A stretch of DNA of 64,000 nucleotides from Erwinia phyllosphaerae (GTDB lineage Bacteria > Pseudomonadota > Gammaproteobacteria > Enterobacterales > Enterobacteriaceae). The notes under the pieces were generated by a model. The model was not told where the DNA came from. It worked only from the letters and a program-made list of their open reading frames with translations, and did not search any database. Each line of letters opens with the position of its first letter. The stretch's first letter is position 1. This document shows positions 49,401 to 57,172 of this stretch, piece by piece. The DNA lies in the NCBI RefSeq assembly GCF_019132875.1, contig NZ_JAHSPF010000008.1, positions 1 to 64,000 on the forward strand, read 5' to 3'. A program made the translations under genes and the position numbers.

Positions 49401-52336
49401 ATGGACTATCTTCTCATGAAAAAATGAAGATAAAAACAAAAGTCGCCGGCGATCAATTTGAGCTGATAGATGATGTTATTTTTGCTAATACCTTCTTCGC
49501 GCTAGAGGAAACAGGTCTGGCATATCCATGTATATCAGATAAAGATGATTTACCAGAGTTAGATGCATGGTTAAGGGTGTTTTCAGGGGCGTATCGCGTT
49601 ACAGATAATAAATATTTTGACTCTACACGTACTCGTGATTGGTATGAAGGCAGTCATGTTGAAAAAGAAAAAGTTAAGCGCGTTGCCAGAGTATTATTCG
49701 GTGATAGAGGGTATCAAGAAGGTTTGACACGTATTTTAAATCAATTCTCTCAGCTTGAGCATAAGGCTGGGCGAATTAAGATCGGTAAATTGTTTCTCAA
49801 AGTTAGTAAGCCAGGCGATAGTTATTGGCAATGTAGAAAATGTGGGCGAATTCACTTACATTTGGGTTTTAAGAATTGTACTCGCTGCTTAACCCCACTT
49901 GAAGTTGAACCCAGCGGAGCTGTCGAAAAGCTATGGAAAGAAAATTTTCTTGGTAAACGCATTGTTCGTGGAGAGCAAGACGGAGTTAAACGTTTCAGGC
50001 TGAACGTCGAGGAATTGACGGGGCAGACAGATGATTTCTCTGATCGCCTACGTAAATTTAAGGGCATTTTTGTTGATGAAATGAGTGAACTCGAAAAATT
50101 AGATGCGGAAATCGATATGCTTGCCGTTACCACGACAATGGAAGTTGGAATTGATATCGGTTCACTTCAGTCGGTTTATCAAGCCAACATGCCTCCTCAG
50201 CGGTTTAACTACCAGCAGCGTGTCGGCCGCGCTGGGCGACGTGGACAGGCTTTTTCTTTCGTTATCACATTTTGCCGCGGAAGAACTCATGATGCTTACT
50301 ATTTCGCTCATCCTCATGCGATCACCGGAGATCCACCACCGCCGCCTTTTTTGGCAGTAGATCACGATGCCATTCCATTAAGACTTATGCGGAAAGTATG
50401 GCTTAGAGCTGCATTTACTCTTTTACGTGAAGAGGATCATAAAAAGGGAATAGCTTTCCCTGGAGATAAACTAGTTCCGCCTGATATTCATGGCGAATAT
50501 ATTTCTACGCATGATTACTATCATAGCGATGAAACTAATTGGGCTGAGCGGTTGCTGGGAGCGTTGAAAGCAACTCAGAATATACATAATCGATTTATTA
50601 AAGCAGCAACGTTCGATCCAGAACAAAAACAACGTCTTAATTCAAGATTAAATGCGGAAAACATAATTGATGAAATCTCTGAACTGAAAGTTTATGTCAC
50701 TGAAGAGGATATAGGGCTTGCACGTTTCCTCGCCGAGCACGGAAAATTACCAATGTATGGAATGCCGACTCGGGTGCGCAACCTTTATTTGGGATTGAGG
50801 AAAACAAAAGGTCTAAACGCGCAAGAAGAATACGAATGGTCGACGATGGATCGTGATCTTGATCTCGCAGTTTTCGAATATGCTCCTGGCTCAGTATTGA
50901 TTAAGGATAAGAAAAAGCATGAGGTAATAGGTTTCACCGGTAATTATCAAGAACCGCAGGTCAAGAATAACCGAATGTCGGATCTTTCGACGGTAGGCTC
51001 GTGGCAGGAGTCATGCAGCCATGTAGCAGTTTGCCCGGCATGTGGTTCAGCCAAGCTAGAGCTACATAAACCTGACAACGACATTAATTGCGAGGATTGC
51101 TGCACGCCGATTAGCCCTAACGAATTCAAGCTTTATATCACACCAGCTGCTTTTCGTACGGATTTCAAACCCAAAGACGATATGGATAGCTTTATTCGCA
51201 TGTCGTTGAAAACTACAGCAACAGTATTACATGAAGGCGTTCCAACAGAATGCGGTTCCTTCACGGTGCAACGCGGCGAAGTGACCATTCTACGTCTCAA
51301 TGATGGTCCCATTAATGGAGAAAAGGAAGGCGAACGATTTAATGTTGACTTGGTGAACGATCAAAAAGCACCAATGCCCTTTTCTACATATTGCCCGCCA
51401 GTTAATGGCGAGCAGGCTATCGATTCAGATTGGCTAAAATCGCACGATAACCCACGTTGGCAGTTTCGCGGCGAGAATAAAAGTTTTGGGCTTGTATCAA
51501 GCAAAGAGACAGAGTCTCTTCATCTTGAAATAACGAAATTCGATACTCGCCTTAATATGGATATGGTTGCCAGATACGGCGAGTACATGAATTTACCTTC
51601 GCGCGCTGCGGCTATTAGTGCGACCCAGATCTTGACGCATAAGGCAGCGCTCTATCTGGATGTTTCGCCAGATGAATTTGAAATGCTTGAACCTCGACTG
51701 CATCTTGGTAAACCCAGACTGCAAATCGCCGATGCGTTAATCAACGGTTCAGGACTATGCAGACGGCTTGCCGAACCAGCTACTGCTAACGGCTTCCCTC
51801 TGATAGTCAAACTATTACATGAGATTCTCGAAGAAAATAACAAATGGCCGATGATTGATTTTTTAAACAAAGATCACCCGATTCAATGCCAAACCGCGTG
51901 TTACAAGTGCATACAGCGCTATGGTAATCGCCAGTATCACGGTTTACTCGACTGGCGTTTAGGTTTGGCCTATTTACGTGCGATGGTTATGCCCGAATTC
52001 GCATGTGGTCTGAATGCCGCAGACTGGAACCAGCCGGAAATGAAGGGATGGCTAGAAAGAGCATTTCAGTTAGCGGAAGACGTCGAGGCTCTACGACCAG
52101 CAACAATCAAATTGTTGAAAGAGTATTCGTTACCTGTTCTTATCGAAATTCAGGATGGAAAAGAACTCTGGCGTGCAGTTGTTACACATCCCCTATGGCA
52201 ATCCAAGGAACCTGAGCGAAATGCTCTGATTGATTCCATGAGGCTAGCTGATGGGAGATCTTCACTTAAGTTTATTGATACATTCGAGCTGGAAAGACGA
52301 CCATTACGTGCTCTTGCTAACCTTAAGTCTTGTTAA
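46496..52336 (+). CDS. druE: Giant superfamily 2 helicase of Druantia (DruE)
   Basis: The 1946-residue protein is a DEAD/DEAH-type helicase. It has Walker A SGTGSGKTES near residue 134, Walker B DELH (362-365), motif V EVGIDIGSLQSVYQ near 1220 and motif VI QQRVGRAGRRGQ near 1240. An insert of more than 800 residues separates the two RecA-like halves and carries CxxC pairs (CCPNC near 771; CRKC near 1113; CTRC near 1127). The C-terminus has the DUF1998/MrfA-type zinc site CQTACYKCIQRYGN near 1798. DruE is the shared hallmark of all Druantia types. Strong Shine-Dalgarno AGGAGAAGG. Confidence 0.9.
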   Translation: MLDPIGGFRRIQDFFISYIETSFRIADPSVAASRRNLLNSSGEFAAEPYIEPVLRYESSDKTLEALAEMDGGPLNSLSPKGRKAFVELALSGLFDSKLGDEVWSRRSVHAPYSHQTQMLERGILPGRPCIVTSGTGSGKTESFMLPILAALSNEAVSWAAPCEGYLQNRWWAGEKTNWTTRREGEQRPAALRAMVLYPMNALVEDQMARLRKTLDSEGARGVMEQHFSGNKIFFGQYTSATPITGYASHPRLSGVKSEKSRRARNLEKLRKALKRIDSDQQAARAFDEKENTAEKTRYIFPSTDGGEMMSRWDMQAAPPDLLVTNASMLGAMLSREVENGIFDATREWLMNNNDAYFYLVFDELHLLRGSAGTETAMLIKSLIVRLGLDDPKHRYKLRLLASSASLPMDGVDGEQSRKYLRDLFSPFGTYRDSLDPGSDDPDFWRNCVIKGIPYVPLKPEGKIAVRPFAALMRVALEGQENVVRNLKMTDALSQALSNVFIALDVKAQNSMQAIKQAAEKAAALLTNACIEDGSELPRAMPPGIIIDKVFLKEDPSNQGELELALRGLMLVRALPESEIDCDKPANVTPAFRVHTFVRNIEGFFASVLPGEQKAKFSDFCLERGLSHAPAGQGEKRGRRLFEMLYCEACGELLIGGQKGQKGGKTIELLPSATNLENLPERPGAEYYDDMTLDEFAVFWPVDTTHSSPVGCEKGWDVWDKAVLNPVTGIVTIGQEIFPTNTDAVHGYLYFQKTIPGKKGEPTKRPSAQPFCCPNCGIDYSSRPASNRTRTPIRAFRTGVTKSSQLVATELFELLHAIGAEAKSIVFSDSRQDAASMALEIERLHLRDLRREILVAAARTMLKEAEKNYISEDILKDKMTKAMLANDDNEYGRLYAIKKNQEDIANLCKYKRIKIDRLLESEGDSIGRITSELVGLGISPYKYRSSSDDEDSNVWHANFTKEDTVVKYSDGLSSHEKMKIKTKVAGDQFELIDDVIFANTFFALEETGLAYPCISDKDDLPELDAWLRVFSGAYRVTDNKYFDSTRTRDWYEGSHVEKEKVKRVARVLFGDRGYQEGLTRILNQFSQLEHKAGRIKIGKLFLKVSKPGDSYWQCRKCGRIHLHLGFKNCTRCLTPLEVEPSGAVEKLWKENFLGKRIVRGEQDGVKRFRLNVEELTGQTDDFSDRLRKFKGIFVDEMSELEKLDAEIDMLAVTTTMEVGIDIGSLQSVYQANMPPQRFNYQQRVGRAGRRGQAFSFVITFCRGRTHDAYYFAHPHAITGDPPPPPFLAVDHDAIPLRLMRKVWLRAAFTLLREEDHKKGIAFPGDKLVPPDIHGEYISTHDYYHSDETNWAERLLGALKATQNIHNRFIKAATFDPEQKQRLNSRLNAENIIDEISELKVYVTEEDIGLARFLAEHGKLPMYGMPTRVRNLYLGLRKTKGLNAQEEYEWSTMDRDLDLAVFEYAPGSVLIKDKKKHEVIGFTGNYQEPQVKNNRMSDLSTVGSWQESCSHVAVCPACGSAKLELHKPDNDINCEDCCTPISPNEFKLYITPAAFRTDFKPKDDMDSFIRMSLKTTATVLHEGVPTECGSFTVQRGEVTILRLNDGPINGEKEGERFNVDLVNDQKAPMPFSTYCPPVNGEQAIDSDWLKSHDNPRWQFRGENKSFGLVSSKETESLHLEITKFDTRLNMDMVARYGEYMNLPSRAAAISATQILTHKAALYLDVSPDEFEMLEPRLHLGKPRLQIADALINGSGLCRRLAEPATANGFPLIVKLLHEILEENNKWPMIDFLNKDHPIQCQTACYKCIQRYGNRQYHGLLDWRLGLAYLRAMVMPEFACGLNAADWNQPEMKGWLERAFQLAEDVEALRPATIKLLKEYSLPVLIEIQDGKELWRAVVTHPLWQSKEPERNALIDSMRLADGRSSLKFIDTFELERRPLRALANLKSC

Positions 52337-52383
52337 AATATAGCAATAGTGCTGATAATTGTTGATTGATGTGGTTTTATTGG

Positions 52384-52408
52384 ATGCGCTTTCAATATGA
52401 AAGCGCAT
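52384..52408 (+). terminator. Hairpin after druE
   Basis: A perfect 11-bp stem ATGCGCTTTCA/TGAAAGCGCAT with a 3-nt loop lies 47 bp after the druE stop. It is followed by TATATATAATC rather than a pure T-run, so it is a probable but imperfect terminator. Confidence 0.6.
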
Positions 52409-53171
52409 TATATATAATCACAAGACATCGCCGGATATTAATTTACAAACTTTATACGACTATTATCCAGAGTTAAGGATAGATATAACAATGCAGCGCG
52501 AGTAGTTTGATGCTTGGTTTATTAATTTATATTCCCCTTACAGTGCAGAGATTACAGGTGAAGAACTTTGTTCTTTTTAATAGTGTTAAGTTATCTTAAT
52601 GCATGTGCTACTTAATCCGGGGGTGATGGTTCTATTATGTACTATTCTAAGTTAAAATAAGGAATGTTTTTCAGTTGGAGAACACAAAGTCAGATATCCT
52701 ATACACTCATTAAATCTACATTTAATGCTCCGGTGATATTGATATTGATATTGATATTGATATTGATATTGATATTGATATTGATATTGTAGAAACTATA
52801 ACTTAAAATAGTTGAGGAATTTAAGGGGGGATAAGTGTTGAGTTGGAAGTGATGCTGCTTTGAGTGTCGTTTTCGGTAGTTAAAAATAGTCATTAGTTAG
52901 TTTTTTTACTGTGCTATTTTTATTTCTTAAACTTAACAAGCTTAATGTCGAAGGCGGCCTTGGTCAGTGTAATTAAAGTTAAATTAAACTCTTCTCAATT
53001 TCCTAATGTAGGCTTCCCGCATAATTTTTCCATTAAGGTATCTTATTAAAGAAAGTAGGGGTATACTCACTTATCAATTGAATAGCAGCTGGATAGCATT
53101 ATTTTTAATAATAATTTCATATTGCTAGTGGTAGCTAGCATTTACCATAAAATCTCAATAAGATAAATGCG
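52409..53171. other. AT-rich non-coding stretch between druE and the HNH gene
   Basis: No supported gene is visible in about 760 bp. It contains the GATATT repeat at 52735-52788 and short AT-rich inverted repeats. An open frame across the repeat on the minus strand is just the repeat read as alternating Asn-Ile and is rejected as a gene. Confidence 0.5.
52735..52788. repeat. (GATATT)9 hexanucleotide repeat
   Basis: Nine perfect copies of GATATT stand in the non-coding gap 383 bp before the HNH gene. The array is perfect, hence recent or unstable. It does not lie in a promoter that I can define. Confidence 0.95.
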
Positions 53172-54005
53172 ATGAAAATTTTTGATAATGATGGTACTGA
53201 ACTAAATGCAGAGTGCTCTGTAGTTGAAGAAGATGGGGTTTATGGATTAATCCTTGAATCTTGGGGGCCAGCACACAGAAATAAAGACTACAATATAGCC
53301 CTCGATTGTATTATTGAGCGGATGATTAATTACGGTGTGCAAAACGTCGTTGTCTATCTTGCCTCATCGACAGCCAGAAAACACATGCCGTCCATAGCTG
53401 AAAGAAAAATCCATCCAGGTGAATATTTTGCTTTAGTCGGCAATAGCCCTAGAGATATTCGCCAAGAAATGTGTAGCTATCAATCTCATTTCAGTAGTAC
53501 AGGCAGAAAAGAAGTACCTTCAGGTAATAGGACTAAACGAATAATAATATGTATTCCTACAGTCAATAGTGAAAAGTTTTGGGACCGTGTAATATATGGT
53601 GAATCATTAGATATCTTGCAGCCTACAGATGATGAAATAATTTTGAACACAAGGGTTAGCCGACTCTTAAAGAAACCTTTGGCCGAACCAGACGGATATA
53701 AATCACCAAGCTCGATAGAGCGACTTCAAAAGGTCTATGTTAGAGATCCAGCGGTAAAAGCTTGGATCTTGCAGCAAAGTAAAGGCATTTGTGAAAGTTG
53801 TGGTGAAAAGGCACCATTTTATTTAAATGATGGCAGTCCGTATCTGGAAGTACATCACGTAGTACCTCTTTCATCAGCCGGAGCGGATACCACAAGCAAC
53901 TGTGTTGCAATTTGTCCTAATTGCCATAGGGCCTTACACTACAGCCAAAATGCAAAAAAACTAATTGAAACTCTTTATGTTAATATAGGCAGATTAAAGA
54001 AATGA
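53172..54005 (+). CDS. HNH endonuclease domain protein
   Basis: The 277-residue protein has a C-terminal HNH nuclease domain (about 195-265). Zinc cysteines are Cys207/Cys210 (CESC) and Cys248/Cys251 (CPNC), with EVHHVVPLS (His228, His229), Asn243 and His252. The N-terminal 180 residues form a separate domain that I cannot name; a modified-DNA or damage sensor would fit a type IV-like restriction factor. It sits downstream of a methyltransferase-bearing Druantia operon but 835 bp away, so it is an independent unit. Confidence 0.8.
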   Translation: MKIFDNDGTELNAECSVVEEDGVYGLILESWGPAHRNKDYNIALDCIIERMINYGVQNVVVYLASSTARKHMPSIAERKIHPGEYFALVGNSPRDIRQEMCSYQSHFSSTGRKEVPSGNRTKRIIICIPTVNSEKFWDRVIYGESLDILQPTDDEIILNTRVSRLLKKPLAEPDGYKSPSSIERLQKVYVRDPAVKAWILQQSKGICESCGEKAPFYLNDGSPYLEVHHVVPLSSAGADTTSNCVAICPNCHRALHYSQNAKKLIETLYVNIGRLKK

Positions 54006-54029
54006 CTTCGTTCTTTACTAAGTGAATCG

Positions 54030-54180
54030 TTGCAGTGTACTTCCGCTTTTGGGACGCAGCGTACAGACTGGGAGGATATCAGGTCTGCTATGAATGAAGA
54101 ATGGGCATCGTTGCATGGAAAGAATAACTGTTATGATAACTAATTGATGAAAAGGCATTCAATAGATAGAAAGCGGCGAA
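54030..54180 (+). pseudogene. Probable IS3-family transposase scrap
   Basis: The frame reads LQCTSAFG...DWEDIRS, then ASLHGKNNCYDN and a stop. This resembles the QYTS...W...S.KGNC.DNA region of IS3-type integrase domains. Only about 40 codons are present, without flanks. The call is tentative, because the first 30 bases also match a repeat at 57101-57130. No other gene is visible in the 540-bp gap up to 54545. Confidence 0.45.
54033..54062. repeat. Repeat copy 1 bracketing the HNH-distal cargo
   Basis: 23 of 30 bases equal those at 57101-57130 in the same orientation (core TCCGCTTTTGG). It starts 28 bp after the HNH gene. Confidence 0.5.
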
Positions 54181-54545
54181 GGTAATAGAAGGGAGGTGTA
54201 ATGAGGTATTTAGAGAGTTTCTACTTAAAGCCACGCACAGCTTGGCACTCACGTAATCAACAAAGTGTCGTATTGATTACCGTATTGTCAGAATATCCCA
54301 TAGACTATTTTAGTTTTAATTGCACATTCAAACTTGCCGGGATGCCGCTGATATCAGGAGACAATCAATCCTGACCTAGCCTTGGTCATACAAGCATCTG
54401 AGTAGGTCATTACCATCATCCGGGACGACGGTAATAGTATTGTCTGTGTTAGTCAATTGGAGAAGTAAAATAATTAGAGTAATTATAAAAACCGCATATA
54501 ATATTACCTCATAATTCCAGTGTGTTGCATTCCCCCTCATTCCTA

Positions 54546-55253
54546 TTACTTCTTGGATCTTACATATCCGTAATTCAAACTATAAACATTAAATGGTTGC
54601 GGGTACCTAGTGAGTACCTTAGAAATAACTTTACTTGTTTTTTCAGGGGGTAACCATTTAAAGATAATTATTGTATTTGTCGTGATGTCATAAACGGAGT
54701 TGCTCAATGACAAGATTTTGATGTCAGAATAGTGAGATACACAAAAAGCCTGAGAGCGACCACCCAGCATATAAATGTCTTTGTGAGTAACTACTTTCTT
54801 CTTTAATACTACTTCAGACTGGCTATCTTTATAGCGGTCGATGCCTAGCTTAATATTCTTGATGTTATTCCTGTGTTGATTGAGGGCATTATGAAAGTAA
54901 CACGATTTGTAAACTGCTATAAGATTAAGAATGACCTCATTTCGAGCTGGATTAGTTTGATAGATAAAGGATTGTTCGCCGATTTTAAGTGATACCCCAT
55001 TCTTAAAACTCTTCACGACATCAACGGAAGAAGACCATGAGGAAATTCGTTCCGGAAGACTATGACGCGCAAACACGCTAAACACACCATCCTTCTTCAA
55101 ATTTATTTTCCTGTAACAAGGGAAGTCAACCGTTCTATATTCTGCAGGGAGTTGTACACATAGTTTTTCTAATTTTTTTCCTCGAGCTGTAGTTGTACTT
55201 AGCTGCCAATCATTGATAGCTTGAAGTATTTCCAATGTAAAAGGATTATTCAT
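54546..55253 (-). CDS. Hypothetical island protein, 235 residues
   Basis: I do not recognise this protein. It has no signal peptide or membrane helix, is basic and AT-rich in codon use. The arrangement FPCYRKINL ... SSWSSSVDVVKSF ... YMLGGRSQAFCVSHYSDIKIL loosely recalls the R-S-E order of ADP-ribosyltransferase folds, but I would not rely on this. It stands alone between two non-coding regions. The structured repeats at 55411-55815 lie directly upstream of its start. Confidence 0.6.
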   Translation of the reverse strand: MNNPFTLEILQAINDWQLSTTTARGKKLEKLCVQLPAEYRTVDFPCYRKINLKKDGVFSVFARHSLPERISSWSSSVDVVKSFKNGVSLKIGEQSFIYQTNPARNEVILNLIAVYKSCYFHNALNQHRNNIKNIKLGIDRYKDSQSEVVLKKKVVTHKDIYMLGGRSQAFCVSHYSDIKILSLSNSVYDITTNTIIIFKWLPPEKTSKVISKVLTRYPQPFNVYSLNYGYVRSKK

Positions 55254-55410
55254 GTGGCATCCATATATCTTTAGTTGCGGATTGAAGTTTAATTCTATAT
55301 TTTTTAACTTGTTAACACATCATTTTTTGCCAGTTCCATCATCATTGAGGTTGCATCTTATTGATAAAATTCTACCTATCTTTGCGAGGTTCGCCTTTGG
55401 TAGGGAGCAG

Positions 55411-55459
55411 GCATGCCCGTACGGCAGAGTAAGCTGTGAGCGAAAAGTGGAAGCTCGCA
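55411..55459. ncRNA. Double-hairpin element, copy 1
   Basis: Hairpin 1 is TGCC-CGTAC-GGCA (starting 55414). Hairpin 2 is TGTGAGC (55435-55441) with GCTCGCA (55453-55459), one G-U pair. Copy 2 at 55764-55815 keeps both hairpins while the loops and part of the stems differ. It lies in the 614-bp gene-free gap between the 235-residue gene and the DUF4365 gene. The transcribed strand is not known. Confidence 0.45.
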
Positions 55460-55542
55460 ATTAAGTCGCCCCGGCTATTGCTAGTATGGTCGTGTGTTAA
55501 TCAACGGGAAATAGGCTACCGAGACTCTCCGCTTAGAGGCAT

Positions 55543-55559
55543 GCCCACATTACGTGGGT
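55543..55559. ncRNA. Related single hairpin
   Basis: GCCCAC-ATTAC-GTGGGT, preceded by AGGCAT as in copy 1 (AGGCATGCCC). It lies between the two double-hairpin elements and shares their first hairpin only. Confidence 0.35.
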
Positions 55560-55763
55560 AGGATCACCCTGCATCTGACTTAGTCATTTCAGACCAGTTG
55601 CCATGTGTTTATCTTCCATAACACCGGAGAGTTCATGAAATTTCATCACAATTCTCCATTATGATAAGACAAAGAATTTATAATTCACGAGGAAGGAACA
55701 CTCTCCCCGCAAGATTGATACCGATAATATTGCAATCAACTTTCACTCTGGCTCGCAGCAATT

Positions 55764-55815
55764 ATGCCCTCTGGGCAAGGCCCGCTGTGAGCGACTTGTG
55801 GGAGTGGCGCTCGCA
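55764..55815. ncRNA. Double-hairpin element, copy 2
   Basis: Hairpin 1 is TGCCC-TCT-GGGCA (55765-55777). Hairpin 2 is TGTGAGCG (55786-55793) with CGCTCGCA (55808-55815), one base pair longer than in copy 1. The two elements are about 350 bp apart and in the same orientation. Confidence 0.45.
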
Positions 55816-55867
55816 TTCTCGATTGTTTTGAAGCGCAGCAGAAAACTAGTACGACGACATGTGCTTG

Positions 55868-56854
55868 TTAGGCATTTTTTAAGTAATCCTGCTGAAATTT
55901 GTTTGTAAGTTCAATCCTTTTTATCTCGCTTGGGGTAAATAGCAATTGTACGAAACTCTCTTGTGCTGCGTGTAAGTTTCCAGTGTTTTCTATTTTCCCT
56001 TCCGACTTTAACTTATCTTCTAATTCATGAATGAGGCGTACCAATTTTTTACCTCTTGATGTCAGTGGCGCCATAAATGATGGCAGCATTTGACGATCAT
56101 GCCAATCAATCATACAGTCAGAGAAATCAACATCAGCTATATGCTGGTGTACGATGAACTTTATATAATCAAACAGAAAGTTATGTTCTGAGTCGCCCAT
56201 TCCGACACCAAAAGGTGAATTTTGATTTTCCAGCTCTGTTTCTGCTATAGTCAATGCTACATCCATACTAAAATATAAAGAGCGACAGATATTAGTCAGC
56301 CCGGAGCAGAAAAGATTTAAATATGAGACTGGGAACGAGGCGTTTTTACTTTTTGCCCTAATCAAATAGTCAAGAACATCTTCGACCGACATGAAGTCTT
56401 GATCTATAACTGCAAACCCTTCAAAGAGTGTTTTAGCACTTGTAGATTGTAAAATATTTGATTTGGGTATAGTAATTCCCTTTGTATCTGTTGGCTTGGC
56501 AACTCTTAAAGCTTGGCGAGCATCTTGCCAATAACTTAAATTTGTATCGGGGTTGTGGATAATTATGAGTACAGGCAACGGGAATCTTTCCCAATAAAAT
56601 CGGTGCTTCTCTTCTGGGTGGAAAAACCAATCTCCGTTGCTTTCCTTAAAAAAGGAAGGACCTGACTTTATTTGAACAGCAATCAACCTTCCTGTGGCAA
56701 ACCCCTCAGGGCTAACATACTCAATCTGGCCATCAATTCCAACGTCAGCCATTGGATTTTCACGCCAAATCTGGCCCATTTTTGCCATAGCTTCTGCTAC
56801 AGCATTTACACCTAATCTTTCTTGAGAATTAGTCTGGTTATATTTGGGAAACAT
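55868..56854 (-). CDS. DUF4365 domain protein (PD-(D/E)XK nuclease-like)
   Basis: The 328-residue protein starts with QERLGVNAVAEAMAKMG, then ADVGIDGQIEYV (Asp41, Glu45) and AVQIKSGPSFF (Gln61, Lys63). That is the order of a D-(D/E)-x-K nuclease core as in DUF4365. The second half is helical and unassigned. DUF4365 proteins often occur in defence islands, alone or with helicases. It stands alone here; the 318-bp gap before the integrase gene has no gene. Confidence 0.8.
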   Translation of the reverse strand: MFPKYNQTNSQERLGVNAVAEAMAKMGQIWRENPMADVGIDGQIEYVSPEGFATGRLIAVQIKSGPSFFKESNGDWFFHPEEKHRFYWERFPLPVLIIIHNPDTNLSYWQDARQALRVAKPTDTKGITIPKSNILQSTSAKTLFEGFAVIDQDFMSVEDVLDYLIRAKSKNASFPVSYLNLFCSGLTNICRSLYFSMDVALTIAETELENQNSPFGVGMGDSEHNFLFDYIKFIVHQHIADVDFSDCMIDWHDRQMLPSFMAPLTSRGKKLVRLIHELEDKLKSEGKIENTGNLHAAQESFVQLLFTPSEIKRIELTNKFQQDYLKNA

Positions 56855-57100
56855 AATTTCCTCGATTGTCTAATGACGACTACAGTGGCCGCAGGATCTG
56901 GTACGGAATTGCCCAAGAATTTAAGTGACTAGTTTTTCGGTCCGTTGCTTTTTTCAACCGGTTTTTACTCAAACCGAGAAAGCACTTCCGACAAATATGT
57001 ATTGTCTATTCATCAGTTGTTTGAAATTAACTCAATGTAGTTGCTATTTTTTCTTCAGTAAGTTATAGGATTTTTGGGGAAACTGTAAAGCTATATTAGA

Positions 57101-57130
57101 CAGTGTTTGTCCGCTTTTGGCACTTAGCGG
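57101..57130. repeat. Repeat copy 2 bracketing the HNH-distal cargo
   Basis: 23 of 30 bases equal those at 54033-54062, direct orientation. The interval between the copies holds exactly the 235-residue gene and the DUF4365 gene. Confidence 0.5.
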
Positions 57131-57172
57131 CCGATGAGTCTGCATCGTGCGCAACGTTTGGACACGATGTAA

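Noticed and set aside
40598-52336. DISARM or BREX system instead of Druantia
   Set aside because: There is no phospholipase D (DrmC), no separate DrmA/DrmB pair, and no BREX phosphatase or Lon-like protease. One giant helicase with a C-terminal DUF1998 zinc site and a four-gene order starting with a cytosine methyltransferase fits Druantia type II better.
52699-52893. A 64-codon frame rich in Asn-Ile
   Set aside because: It is only the GATATT repeat read in one frame; there is no start signal or conserved context.
55254-55867. Retron-type RNA with reverse transcriptase
   Set aside because: The gap has hairpins, but no reverse transcriptase gene (no YxDD motif) is encoded within several kilobases.
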